DNA of 64,000 nt from CAVVKW01 sp963749035 (lineage in GTDB: Bacteria > Verrucomicrobiota > Verrucomicrobiia > Chthoniobacterales > JAATET01), in the NCBI GenBank assembly GCA_963749035.1, contig CAVVKW010000004.1, forward strand, positions 1,674,001 through 1,738,000, given 5' to 3'. The notes beneath the pieces were generated by a model that saw only the letters and a list, made by a program, of their open reading frames with translations, did no database searches and had not been told where the DNA came from. The translations under genes and the position numbers were made by a program. Positions 37,517 through 44,970 of the stretch are shown here, piece after piece. Each line of letters starts with the position of its first letter. The first letter of the stretch is position 1.

Positions 37517-38652
37517 TGCTGACGGCCGCTGTAAAAGCTGATGGCCGTGACCAGATCAACGGCACGCTGTAGGACCGAGTCCCAGTTTTCCTGATGTTTC
37601 CGGTTGGCCAGCGCGGGATCGATCTCGGGATTCGTGTTCGCCACGAGCGCCGCTTCGTTGAGGTGCGGACGCTCGTTCTCGAACACGAATTGGCTCACAC
37701 CCTGCTCGCGACTAAGCCGAAAAATTTCCGCCTGCCGCTCGGGAGTCAGTGCGGCAAGGATGTCCGGCTGCAACCCGGCGGGGAAGATTGGACCGACTTC
37801 CGGCAGGACAACCTGAGCCACCGCGACCCGAAGAATTTTGCCGTCGCCCAGTGGCACGTCTTCGAACTCGACCGCTTCCCCGCTCGTAACGTCGCCGATC
37901 ACCATCGCCTTCGCGTTGAGCCGAAGCGTCGCCGCCAGCGCCTCCGCGGCCCCAGCGGTGTTGCGATCCGTCAAGACCACCAACACGCCGTCAAACGTGG
38001 GATCTTGATTAGCAGTCAGGATGCGCTCTTGCTTCACGCTGGGTTTCTGGATCGAAAACAGTAACTTGCCCTTCGGCGAAAACCGGCGGGCAAAATCTGC
38101 CGCGACGTCGAAATCCTGCGATGGCGGCGTGTCCCGGAGATCGAGGATCAACGCGTTCAGGTTGTTCGTGGCAAAATTCTCGATCGCAGAATCCATCTGC
38201 GCCAACGACTCGCTGTCCAACCCGCCCAGTCGGACGTAGCCGATGCGAGCGTCCAGGATCTCGGCCAGAAACTCGCCCGGTTCCGCCGTGCGGGCCGCCG
38301 CTTCCTCCGTTGTGATAAACGCGCCAGGAGACAATCGGCGCACCAGCCCCTCGAGGGTCGCCCGACGGATCGACTTGTCCTCCGTGTCTGATGGATCCAA
38401 AAAATCCGACCGCAGTGCCGAGATCGCCTGCTCGGTCTGGGATTCGCTCAAGCCATCCACCATGTCCCGGAGGGGCGGCGGCGTCGGCACCGGGGTTGGC
38501 TCGGGCGTGGGTTCCGGCGTTGGTGTCGGCGTCGCTTCCACGGGCTGCGCCGCTTCCACCGGGACGGGCTGCGCCGGCCTCACGTCCTGCGCAACCGCCG
38601 CGAGAACGGACGGAAAAAAAATCAGGACCGGGAGAAATTTACGGATTTTCAA
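37513..38652 (-). CDS. Secreted S41 (C-terminal processing protease)-like protein lacking catalytic residues
   Basis: A 379-residue exported protein. After the signal peptide (residues 1-21) comes a Thr/Pro/Glu-rich linker (41-60), then a fold resembling the S41 CtpA/Prc peptidase core. Segments ARIGYVRLGGL, LILDLRDTPP, VVLTDRNTAGAAEA and PAGLQPDI match the family. At the position of the catalytic Ser the motif reads NTAGAAE (Gly234), and the catalytic Lys position in GDVTSGEA is Glu259. It is thus probably an inactive binding or scaffold protein. The start is TTG, overlapping the purD stop (TTGA); no later start keeps the signal peptide. Its own stop overlaps the next gene. Confidence 0.75.
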   Translation of the reverse strand: MKIRKFLPVLIFFPSVLAAVAQDVRPAQPVPVEAAQPVEATPTPTPEPTPEPTPVPTPPPLRDMVDGLSESQTEQAISALRSDFLDPSDTEDKSIRRATLEGLVRRLSPGAFITTEEAAARTAEPGEFLAEILDARIGYVRLGGLDSESLAQMDSAIENFATNNLNALILDLRDTPPSQDFDVAADFARRFSPKGKLLFSIQKPSVKQERILTANQDPTFDGVLVVLTDRNTAGAAEALAATLRLNAKAMVIGDVTSGEAVEFEDVPLGDGKILRVAVAQVVLPEVGPIFPAGLQPDILAALTPERQAEIFRLSREQGVSQFVFENERPHLNEAALVANTNPEIDPALANRKHQENWDSVLQRAVDLVTAISFYSGRQQ

Positions 38653-39911
38653 AGGAATCCAATGTCGTTGCGGCGATGCACTTTATCAAAGCGAATCTGG
38701 TCTGCCGCCGCGTAGGCCGCGTCCCGGGCGTTCGCGAGATCCGTCCCGACGGCCGTAATGCCCAGGACCCGCCCACCCGCGGTCACGGTCGCTCCGCCCT
38801 CCGTCGCGGTCCCCGCGTGAAAAACCACGGCCCCCGCCGATTGGCCCGCTTCGTCCAGACCGAAGATCGGTTTTCCCTTCTCGTAAGACCCCGGGTAACC
38901 CCCGGAAGCCAGCACGACGCAGACTGCCGTGTCTGCCAGCCAGGTCGGTTGCTGCGCCGCCAACCCTCCGTCGACGCAAGCCTCCAGCAGGTCGAGCAGA
39001 TCGCTCTCGAGCCGACGGACTAGAACCTGCGTTTCGGGGTCACCCCAGCGGCAATTGAATTCCAGAACCTTTGGCCCCGACTCGGTCAACATCAGCCCCG
39101 GGAACAGCATTCCGCGAAAATCAATCCCGTCGGCTTTCATGCCAGCCAGGACCCGGTCGAGAATTTCCTCCCGAATCTGCGTCTCGAGCTCCGTCGAAAG
39201 CGCCTGCGATGGCGACACCGTCCCCATCCCTCCCGTGTTCGGCCCGAGTCCGCCGTCGTGCGCCTGCTTGTGATCTCGGCAGTCGGGCAGGAGAAGGTAG
39301 GAATCTCCGTCGAACAAGGCGTGAATCGAGCACTCGGACCCGTTCAAAAACTCTTCGATAACGATTCGGCGACCCGCCTCGCCAAACTGCCCGGCGTCCA
39401 TCGCGCGGTAGATCGCGTGTCCTGCCTCCGACGGAGTCGCCGCGATGACGACTCCCTTCCCCAGCGCCAAACCATCCGCCTTGACGACCAGCGGGTAGCG
39501 AGCCGACCGACAGTGCAGGTGGGCCTCGGAGCTTTCCGTGAATTCCTTCGCTTCCGCGGTCGGGATGCCGTGCCGCGTCATGAAATCCTTGGCGAACGCC
39601 TTCGACGACTCCAGCCGCGCGGCCGCTGCCGTGGGGCCGAACGCCGGGATTCCCGCCTTAGACAACTCGTCGACCATCCCCGCTGCCAACGCGTCATCCG
39701 GACCGATCACCACCAGATCAACGCCACGATCTTTCGCCAGCGCCACGATCCCCGCCACGTCTCCGGCGGAAAGATCGACGTTCTCGCCGATCAGCGCCGT
39801 CCCGGCGTTCCCCGGTGCTACCAGGATCTTCGCAACCTGCGGCGACTGTGCCAACTTCCACGCGAGTGCGTGTTCCCGCCCGCCGGAGCCTACAATGAGA
39901 ATCGTTTTCAT
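38649..39911 (-). CDS. purD: Phosphoribosylamine-glycine ligase
   Basis: A 420-residue GARS enzyme, ATP-dependent ligase of phosphoribosylamine and glycine in purine synthesis, cytoplasmic. It opens with ILIVGSGGREHALAW, then VIGPDDALAAG, the ATP-grasp ADGLALGKGV region, the family signature RWGDPETQ and a C-terminal domain with VVLASGGYPG. Length matches the family. The frame continues three codons upstream to a TTG, but the ATG at 39911 gives the conserved N-terminus. It sits second in a four-gene unit with three exported proteins, 9 nt after the lipoprotein stop and overlapping the S41-like start, an unusual setting for a purine gene. Confidence 0.96.
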   Translation of the reverse strand: MKTILIVGSGGREHALAWKLAQSPQVAKILVAPGNAGTALIGENVDLSAGDVAGIVALAKDRGVDLVVIGPDDALAAGMVDELSKAGIPAFGPTAAAARLESSKAFAKDFMTRHGIPTAEAKEFTESSEAHLHCRSARYPLVVKADGLALGKGVVIAATPSEAGHAIYRAMDAGQFGEAGRRIVIEEFLNGSECSIHALFDGDSYLLLPDCRDHKQAHDGGLGPNTGGMGTVSPSQALSTELETQIREEILDRVLAGMKADGIDFRGMLFPGLMLTESGPKVLEFNCRWGDPETQVLVRRLESDLLDLLEACVDGGLAAQQPTWLADTAVCVVLASGGYPGSYEKGKPIFGLDEAGQSAGAVVFHAGTATEGGATVTAGGRVLGITAVGTDLANARDAAYAAADQIRFDKVHRRNDIGFL

Positions 39912-39920
39912 CACTCGCAA

Positions 39921-40649
39921 TCAGGGAGCCTTGAAGAGCAGCACCGTCTGCTGTGCCGGTAGCGCCTCGCGTGAAAGCAGGGCCGCGTTGCCGTTCAACG
40001 GATAAACGGAGGTAAACCCGGAAGCATAGCTCCTCACCGCAGTCGCGCTGCCCATTGGGATGATCACGCGCGGTCGCAGTCGCTCGACGATGTCAGCCCG
40101 CTCACCCGACGTCAGCTTCGTCCCACTGACGGGTAGAAACAACACGTCGACGGCTCCGATCTTCGAAGCGTCCGCCTTCGTCAATGCCGAGTCGATCTCA
40201 CCGAGGAAACAGAACTTCAACCCGTCCATCTGCCAGCGATAAACGACGTTCATTCCAGCGATGTCCTGCACGTCGGGGTTGGTGAATACCGGCACACCGA
40301 GGATTCGCACCCCGGCCGACGTATTCGTGCCCATGCCGACACTCCCCCGGTAAATGCTCGGCGAGTTGTCGACCAGATCGATGTTGTTCACGTCGCTGTC
40401 CTCGTTTGTGACCAATAGGATCTCCGGCGTGAGACCTTCGGGGACCGAGAAACTCGTCGACCCCGCCGAAAAGGGGTTGGTGAGAACACTGATCCCCAAA
40501 GCCGACTTGATGCGGAAGCACTGGTAGCCATACCAGTCGACCCGGATCATCCGCTGAGGAGACGCCGCCGCGCTGGACGTGTCGCGGGAAAATAAACCGC
40601 AGCCGGTCAGCGAAAATGCCAGGAAGAGGATTGGGACAAATCTTAACAT
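39921..40649 (-). CDS. Lipoprotein with degenerate metallo-beta-lactamase (UlaG-like) fold
   Basis: A 242-residue lipoprotein with signal and lipobox LTGC (Cys17). The mature part follows the UlaG-like MBL pattern: GYQCFRIKSALGISVLTNPF, then ILLVTNEDSDVNN where active members have THxHxDH (residues 81-89), LGVPVFTNPD, FCFLGEID and VIIPMGS where active members have a metal-binding His. All expected metal-binding histidines seem replaced, so hydrolase activity is unlikely. The ATG at 40649 gives the lipoprotein signal; a longer frame upstream does not. It heads the operon with purD, the S41-like gene and the transglutaminase-like gene. Confidence 0.75.
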   Translation of the reverse strand: MLRFVPILFLAFSLTGCGLFSRDTSSAAASPQRMIRVDWYGYQCFRIKSALGISVLTNPFSAGSTSFSVPEGLTPEILLVTNEDSDVNNIDLVDNSPSIYRGSVGMGTNTSAGVRILGVPVFTNPDVQDIAGMNVVYRWQMDGLKFCFLGEIDSALTKADASKIGAVDVLFLPVSGTKLTSGERADIVERLRPRVIIPMGSATAVRSYASGFTSVYPLNGNAALLSREALPAQQTVLLFKAP

Positions 40650-40712
40650 GGAGGGTTGGGGATACGGGAAACGACAGGCCATATCAAGCCCGAGGAACCC
40701 CATCACCGCACC

Positions 40713-41639
40713 TCACACCGACCGCTGCCGCTCCCCCGCCCCGACCGGCACAAAATGATACCATTGCCTCGGGGCGCGACTGAATTCTTCGATCAGCTCT
40801 CTCGCGATTTCCACCGTTGCCGCTCTCACGCACGCCTCGCGATCTCCGCCCAGCCGCCGCGGCCAAACGCACGGCTTGGAAACCATCCGATACAATCCAT
40901 CCGGCCGACGCGAGATCGCCACGGGCACCACGGGACAATCACCCAGATACGCCAGCAGCGCGGGCGACATGGAGAACGACACCTTGCCGTTCGGCACGTC
41001 CACTTCCATCGCGTGATCGTGCGGTCGATCGACGAGCATCGCCGCTAAACCGCCCTCCTCCAGCACCCTCACGACCCGCAATGAAGAAAACGCGTCGGGG
41101 CCGATCTCGATCGTCTCTGCGCCCCATTTCTGCCGAAACTTTCGCCGCCATTCCGTCAGCGCCGGAACGTGCTCGGACAGCGTCACCACGGTAATCGGCA
41201 GCCCAAGGTGACCGAGCATGAGCGCACCAAATTCAAAAAAACCAAAGTGTCCCGTGGCCAGGATCGCCCCCTTGCCGTGCGCCAGCGCCTCTTCCAGATG
41301 TTCAAATCCCACCCGTTCCGGGCACAAGTCCTCCGCCCCATTCGGGTCCATCACCCCCAACCGCACAAAATCCGCGATGGTTTCGCCAAACTCTTCGAAC
41401 ACCCCGACGGCATCCTCCCGCGTGACGGGTCTATCAGTCAACAGCTCCAAATTTTCCCTCACCACCTCGCGGACCCCACCCTGGGTCACGCCGTAGCCCC
41501 ACGAGATCGTCCGGCCGACCCAGCGGCAGAATCGTCGTCCGAACACTCCCGACAATCGCGCCATCAACTCGAAGACCGGCGGCGTGTAGAGTTTCCGAAA
41601 AAACCACTTTTCGTAATGCGGCTTGGCCTCGCGACTCAT
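40713..41639 (-). CDS. LpxL/HtrB-type lysophospholipid acyltransferase
   Basis: A 308-residue inner-membrane-associated acyltransferase of the LPLAT (LpxL/HtrB) superfamily, with the HxxxxE catalytic motif at His131-Glu136 (TGHFGFFE) and the later LVDRPHDHAMEVDV segment. It transfers acyl groups to a lipid or glycolipid such as a lipid A-like molecule. The start at 41639 overlaps the stop of the deacetylase gene (ATGA); the longer frame lacks family features. It is the last gene of the PlsC-GT2-NodB-LPLAT operon, so it probably adds an acyl chain to the product made by the three preceding enzymes. Confidence 0.85.
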   Translation of the reverse strand: MSREAKPHYEKWFFRKLYTPPVFELMARLSGVFGRRFCRWVGRTISWGYGVTQGGVREVVRENLELLTDRPVTREDAVGVFEEFGETIADFVRLGVMDPNGAEDLCPERVGFEHLEEALAHGKGAILATGHFGFFEFGALMLGHLGLPITVVTLSEHVPALTEWRRKFRQKWGAETIEIGPDAFSSLRVVRVLEEGGLAAMLVDRPHDHAMEVDVPNGKVSFSMSPALLAYLGDCPVVPVAISRRPDGLYRMVSKPCVWPRRLGGDREACVRAATVEIARELIEEFSRAPRQWYHFVPVGAGERQRSV

Positions 41640-42376
41640 CCGCTCCTCGTCTGACTTGACGTTCCCATACCCGGAAGAACGCACCGGAGGCCCCGCGCCT
41701 TCAATCGAGTCAGCAATAAATCCAGCGTCTCGACCCGCCCCGGCCCGCCGCCCTCGTGCAGAACGAGAATTCCCCCCGGCCTCGCCGCGTTCAGGATTCG
41801 ACTCACCACGACCTCGCCACGATCCCCGAGCCCGTCGAACCCGCTCGCTGACCAACCCACGAGCTGCGCACCCTCACTCCGAAGCACCGGATGCACGAAT
41901 GGGTTCGTCAGGCCCACCGGTGAACGAAAAAGCCGTGGCCGCACCCCGGTCGCCACCTCGATCGCGTCCGCACCCCGGACGATTTCCCGACGCATCATCC
42001 CGGGAGGCAACGTCCAAAACGCACCAGCAGGATGCGAATAGGTGTGATTGCCAATCCCGTGACCGGCTCCCGCGACCCGACGGGCCAACTCTCGCTCGCG
42101 ATCCACCTTCCGACCGATCATGAAAAACGTCGCCAACGCCTCGTGCCGGGCCAGAACCTCCAACATACCGGGCGTATCCCGCGGCTCCGGACCATCGTCG
42201 ATCGTTAGCCAAACCTCGTCCGCCGCCCCCCCGAACTCCGTCGTCAATGGCCCAAACCACCCGCTGTTCCGTCGCAGCGTGCCATACAGCGTAATCCAAT
42301 GGGCCACCGCAACGGAGCCAAGCACCCACTTCCACGGCAATCTTCCCCGAAGATTTCCCCCGCGGTCGGTCAGCAT
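41636..42376 (-). CDS. NodB-type polysaccharide deacetylase
   Basis: A 246-residue CE4/NodB deacetylase. Motif 1 is LTIDDGPEP (Asp60, Asp61), motif 2 is NHTYSH (metal ligands His111, His115), then RLFRSPVG and a final VLHEGG. All key residues are present, so it should be active on an N-acetylated sugar. A hydrophobic segment near residues 17-35 could anchor it in the membrane. Its start overlaps the GT2 stop by 7 nt and its stop overlaps the acyltransferase start. Its likely substrate is the sugar headgroup added by the neighbouring GT2 (inference). Confidence 0.88.
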   Translation of the reverse strand: MLTDRGGNLRGRLPWKWVLGSVAVAHWITLYGTLRRNSGWFGPLTTEFGGAADEVWLTIDDGPEPRDTPGMLEVLARHEALATFFMIGRKVDRERELARRVAGAGHGIGNHTYSHPAGAFWTLPPGMMRREIVRGADAIEVATGVRPRLFRSPVGLTNPFVHPVLRSEGAQLVGWSASGFDGLGDRGEVVVSRILNAARPGGILVLHEGGGPGRVETLDLLLTRLKARGLRCVLPGMGTSSQTRSG

Positions 42377-43143
42377 CGCGCCCCTCGCCCCCGACCGAAC
42401 CGAAGCCAGGCCAACTTGGGCAGCCGGATGGCCGCGCCGATCAACAGGCGCGCGTGAGCCCCGATCAAAACGAGATTGTCGCGGAAGTACCGGAAATGAG
42501 TCACCCCCCCAGCCTCCCGTTTTGGATAGAAAACCGGCACCGCCCGGTTAATGGGTCTCACCCCACGCCAATACAGACGCACGGCTAATTCCGTGTCGAA
42601 ATCGAACCGCCGTGCCGTCGAGATCGATCGCAACACCGCAATCGATTCCTCCACCGGATAGACCCGGAAGCCAAAGAGCGAATCTCCGATCCCGCCCCCA
42701 AGCGTCTCGACGTGCGCAAAAAAATTCCCAATTCGGCGACCCTTCACCCGCTCCACCGGAGCCTCCTCGCCGAAGATTGGCGTCCCCAGCACCATCGCGT
42801 CGGGGTGTTCCGCCGACTCTTCCAAAAATGCCCGCACCGCCCCGACCTCGTGCTGACCGTCTCCATCCATCACGAGCACGTGCGTCAGCCCCGCGGCCCG
42901 GGCCGCCTCGAGCCCCACCAGCACCGCCCCGCCTTTTCCCACGTTATCCCGCAAGGTCAGACAAATCACCCCGGGTGCTTCCATGGCCAGCACGTCTCGT
43001 TCGCTTCCATCCGTGCTCCCATCGACCACCACCCACACCGGACGCCACACCTCGGCCACGGCCCGCACCACCTCAGCCAAAAGCGGGCCGCTGTTATACG
43101 ACGGGATGATGACGCCATGCGTCGCGCTCGGCTCGCTCGTCAT
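42370..43143 (-). CDS. GT2-family glycosyltransferase
   Basis: A 257-residue GT-A glycosyltransferase with GVIIPSYNSGPLL, VVDGSTDGS, NVGKGGAVLVGL and VMDGDGQH (DxD-like) motifs, similar to dolichyl-phosphate mannose synthases and to GT2 proteins of aryl polyene or glycolipid clusters. C-terminal segments are amphipathic without clear membrane helices. The ATG at 43143 overlaps the PlsC stop (ATGA). It is second in a four-gene operon and probably glycosylates a lipid acceptor made or acylated by PlsC. Confidence 0.86.
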   Translation of the reverse strand: MTSEPSATHGVIIPSYNSGPLLAEVVRAVAEVWRPVWVVVDGSTDGSERDVLAMEAPGVICLTLRDNVGKGGAVLVGLEAARAAGLTHVLVMDGDGQHEVGAVRAFLEESAEHPDAMVLGTPIFGEEAPVERVKGRRIGNFFAHVETLGGGIGDSLFGFRVYPVEESIAVLRSISTARRFDFDTELAVRLYWRGVRPINRAVPVFYPKREAGGVTHFRYFRDNLVLIGAHARLLIGAAIRLPKLAWLRFGRGRGARC

Positions 43144-43976
43144 TCGCGTTCGCCGAGACCCCACGTGCCAACCCCCGGTTCCAACTCAGCACGGAAGTAA
43201 TCTTCCAGTCGCCGCGACAACTCCTTCGGCGGCTCGTTCGGCTGCGGCACGAAAACCCGCCCCACCCGGATCGACATCCGAATCGGGATCTCCGCCGGTT
43301 CCATCAATCCCGTCCCCTTCCCGAGATAAGCACCGCTTCGCTCGATGATGACCGTATGGATCGGTGCCCCGGTCCGGACCGACGTCAAAGCGAACCCGCT
43401 CTTAAAGGCGTTCACCCCCCGCGCACCGGCGCGGGTCCGCGTTCCCTCCGGAAAGATCAGCAGATTGTCCCCCGCCTCGAGCTTCCGTTTGCACTGCCGG
43501 ATGAGCCCGGCACCGCGATCGTTTGTCACGTATCCCGCCCAGCGCGCGCCCCCGGAAACCGCGATATTTCGCATCAAACTCGCGCGCATGATGCAGAACG
43601 CCCGCGGAAGCCGGCCGATCAGAAAGACCGCGTCGAGCAACCCAGGGTGATTCGCCGCGACGATCGTTCCTCGCAGATTCTGGAGCTTATCGATCCCCTC
43701 GTATCGGACTACGACCTGCCGCGTCAGCGCGAGCCAATTCACAAAACCGCGGAACAAGCAGGCAAGGACCCTCGAGCCACATTTTCTTGCCCCGACCGCG
43801 CACGCCACCGTAGCCACCAGCGACAACAGTGAGCCGCCAATGAAAAAGTATCCCAGTGAAAGGATCTGCAAGCAAAAGTGCCAGCTCCGGCGCACCGTCC
43901 AACTTGTGCGCCCCGCCGCCGATGCCGTCAGGCCCGCGTCCGGACCGCTGGAGGGTTCTGCTTCAAAACTTTGCAT
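43140..43976 (-). CDS. PlsC-type 1-acylglycerol-3-phosphate acyltransferase-like protein
   Basis: A 278-residue PlsC-superfamily acyltransferase with one or two N-terminal membrane helices (around 33-65), the HxxxxD motif NHPGLLD (His110, Asp115) and IFPEGTR (174-180). It transfers acyl groups to a glycerolipid or related acceptor at the inner membrane. The ATG at 43976 is chosen over a longer frame because residues before it are not family-like. It heads the operon PlsC-GT2-NodB-LPLAT, all joined by 4- or 7-nt overlaps, and is divergent from the chitosanase gene (148 bp). Confidence 0.88.
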   Translation of the reverse strand: MQSFEAEPSSGPDAGLTASAAGRTSWTVRRSWHFCLQILSLGYFFIGGSLLSLVATVACAVGARKCGSRVLACLFRGFVNWLALTRQVVVRYEGIDKLQNLRGTIVAANHPGLLDAVFLIGRLPRAFCIMRASLMRNIAVSGGARWAGYVTNDRGAGLIRQCKRKLEAGDNLLIFPEGTRTRAGARGVNAFKSGFALTSVRTGAPIHTVIIERSGAYLGKGTGLMEPAEIPIRMSIRVGRVFVPQPNEPPKELSRRLEDYFRAELEPGVGTWGLGERE

Positions 43977-44124
43977 GGCCGTCGCTCGCTTAACTACGTT
44001 GCACCCGCCTCGAAATCGAGCAACAAACCCACCGGCCACCCGCCTTTTCAAGTTTCCGCTTCGTGCCAAGCTGTCAACGGCCCTTTGGGGTTTCCAAGCT
44101 CCACCGATTCGTTAAAATCACCGA

Positions 44125-44895
44125 GTGTTTCGTTCCGCCACCGTCACCATGATCGTAATCGCGGCGACGGCTTTGCCAACGACCTCCAGCGCAGCACCGA
44201 AGCGAACGATCCAGCAGCTCACCTCGATCTTCGAAAACAGCACTCTCGACCTCCAATACACCTTCGTCGCCAACATCGGCGACCAGCGGGGCTGGACCTT
44301 CGGGTTCTCCGGGTTCACCAGCGGGACCTATTCCGGCACGTTTTTCCTCGAAGAGTATCGTCGGCATCGTCGCAAGAACGCGCTGAACCGATTTCTACCC
44401 GCCTTTCGTCGCATCGACGCCGGACCCCACGACTCGGAGGGGCGCAACCCCGACACCAGCGGCCTCGAGGAGTTTCCCGACGTTTTCCAGACGCTTGGCG
44501 CAGACCCAAAATTTCGCCGGGCTCAGCGTGTTCTGGTCAATCGGCTCGCTTGGCGTCCCGCCCTCCGACTCGCCAGACGGCTGGGCGTCCGTCGGAACAT
44601 CACGATCGGTCAGCTCTACGACGCCTACATCAACCACGGAGAAGACGGGATCAACAAGCTGCTTCGCCGCACCAACCGGCGAGCCGGCGGGCCCCCGACC
44701 GACGGCGTTAACGAAGTCGCCTGGCTGAAAGTCTTTCTGCGGACCCGGTTTCGCGTCCTGAATGCCGACCCGGTCTGGTCCCTCGCCACCGACCGGATCC
44801 GTGTTTACGAGCGACTGCTGAAAGCGGGCAACGTCCACCTCCGACCGCCCATGCAGATCCACTGCTACGGCAACTCTTTCGAGATTGACCGATAG
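44125..44895 (+). CDS. GH46 chitosanase, secreted
   Basis: A 256-residue protein closely resembling GH46 endo-chitosanases such as Bacillus subtilis Csn. The signature QLTSIFENST carries the acid Glu37, and IGDQRGWTFG carries Asp53; the 16-residue spacing is that of Csn. RRTNRRAGG and DGVNEVAWLKVFL near the C-terminus also match. A short hydrophobic signal (MIVIAATALPTTSSAA) precedes the domain. The start is GTG at 44125, or the ATG at 44149, which leaves a shorter signal. It hydrolyses deacetylated beta-1,4-glucosamine chains outside the cytoplasm. It lies divergent from an operon containing a NodB deacetylase. Confidence 0.9.
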   Translation: MFRSATVTMIVIAATALPTTSSAAPKRTIQQLTSIFENSTLDLQYTFVANIGDQRGWTFGFSGFTSGTYSGTFFLEEYRRHRRKNALNRFLPAFRRIDAGPHDSEGRNPDTSGLEEFPDVFQTLGADPKFRRAQRVLVNRLAWRPALRLARRLGVRRNITIGQLYDAYINHGEDGINKLLRRTNRRAGGPPTDGVNEVAWLKVFLRTRFRVLNADPVWSLATDRIRVYERLLKAGNVHLRPPMQIHCYGNSFEIDR

Positions 44896-44970
44896 CGGCA
44901 CCGCCCCACGATCTGCCGCCCGGCCCTCGCCCGCGCAGCTTGAGCCACTCCGACGTCTTTTCGCCGCCCA

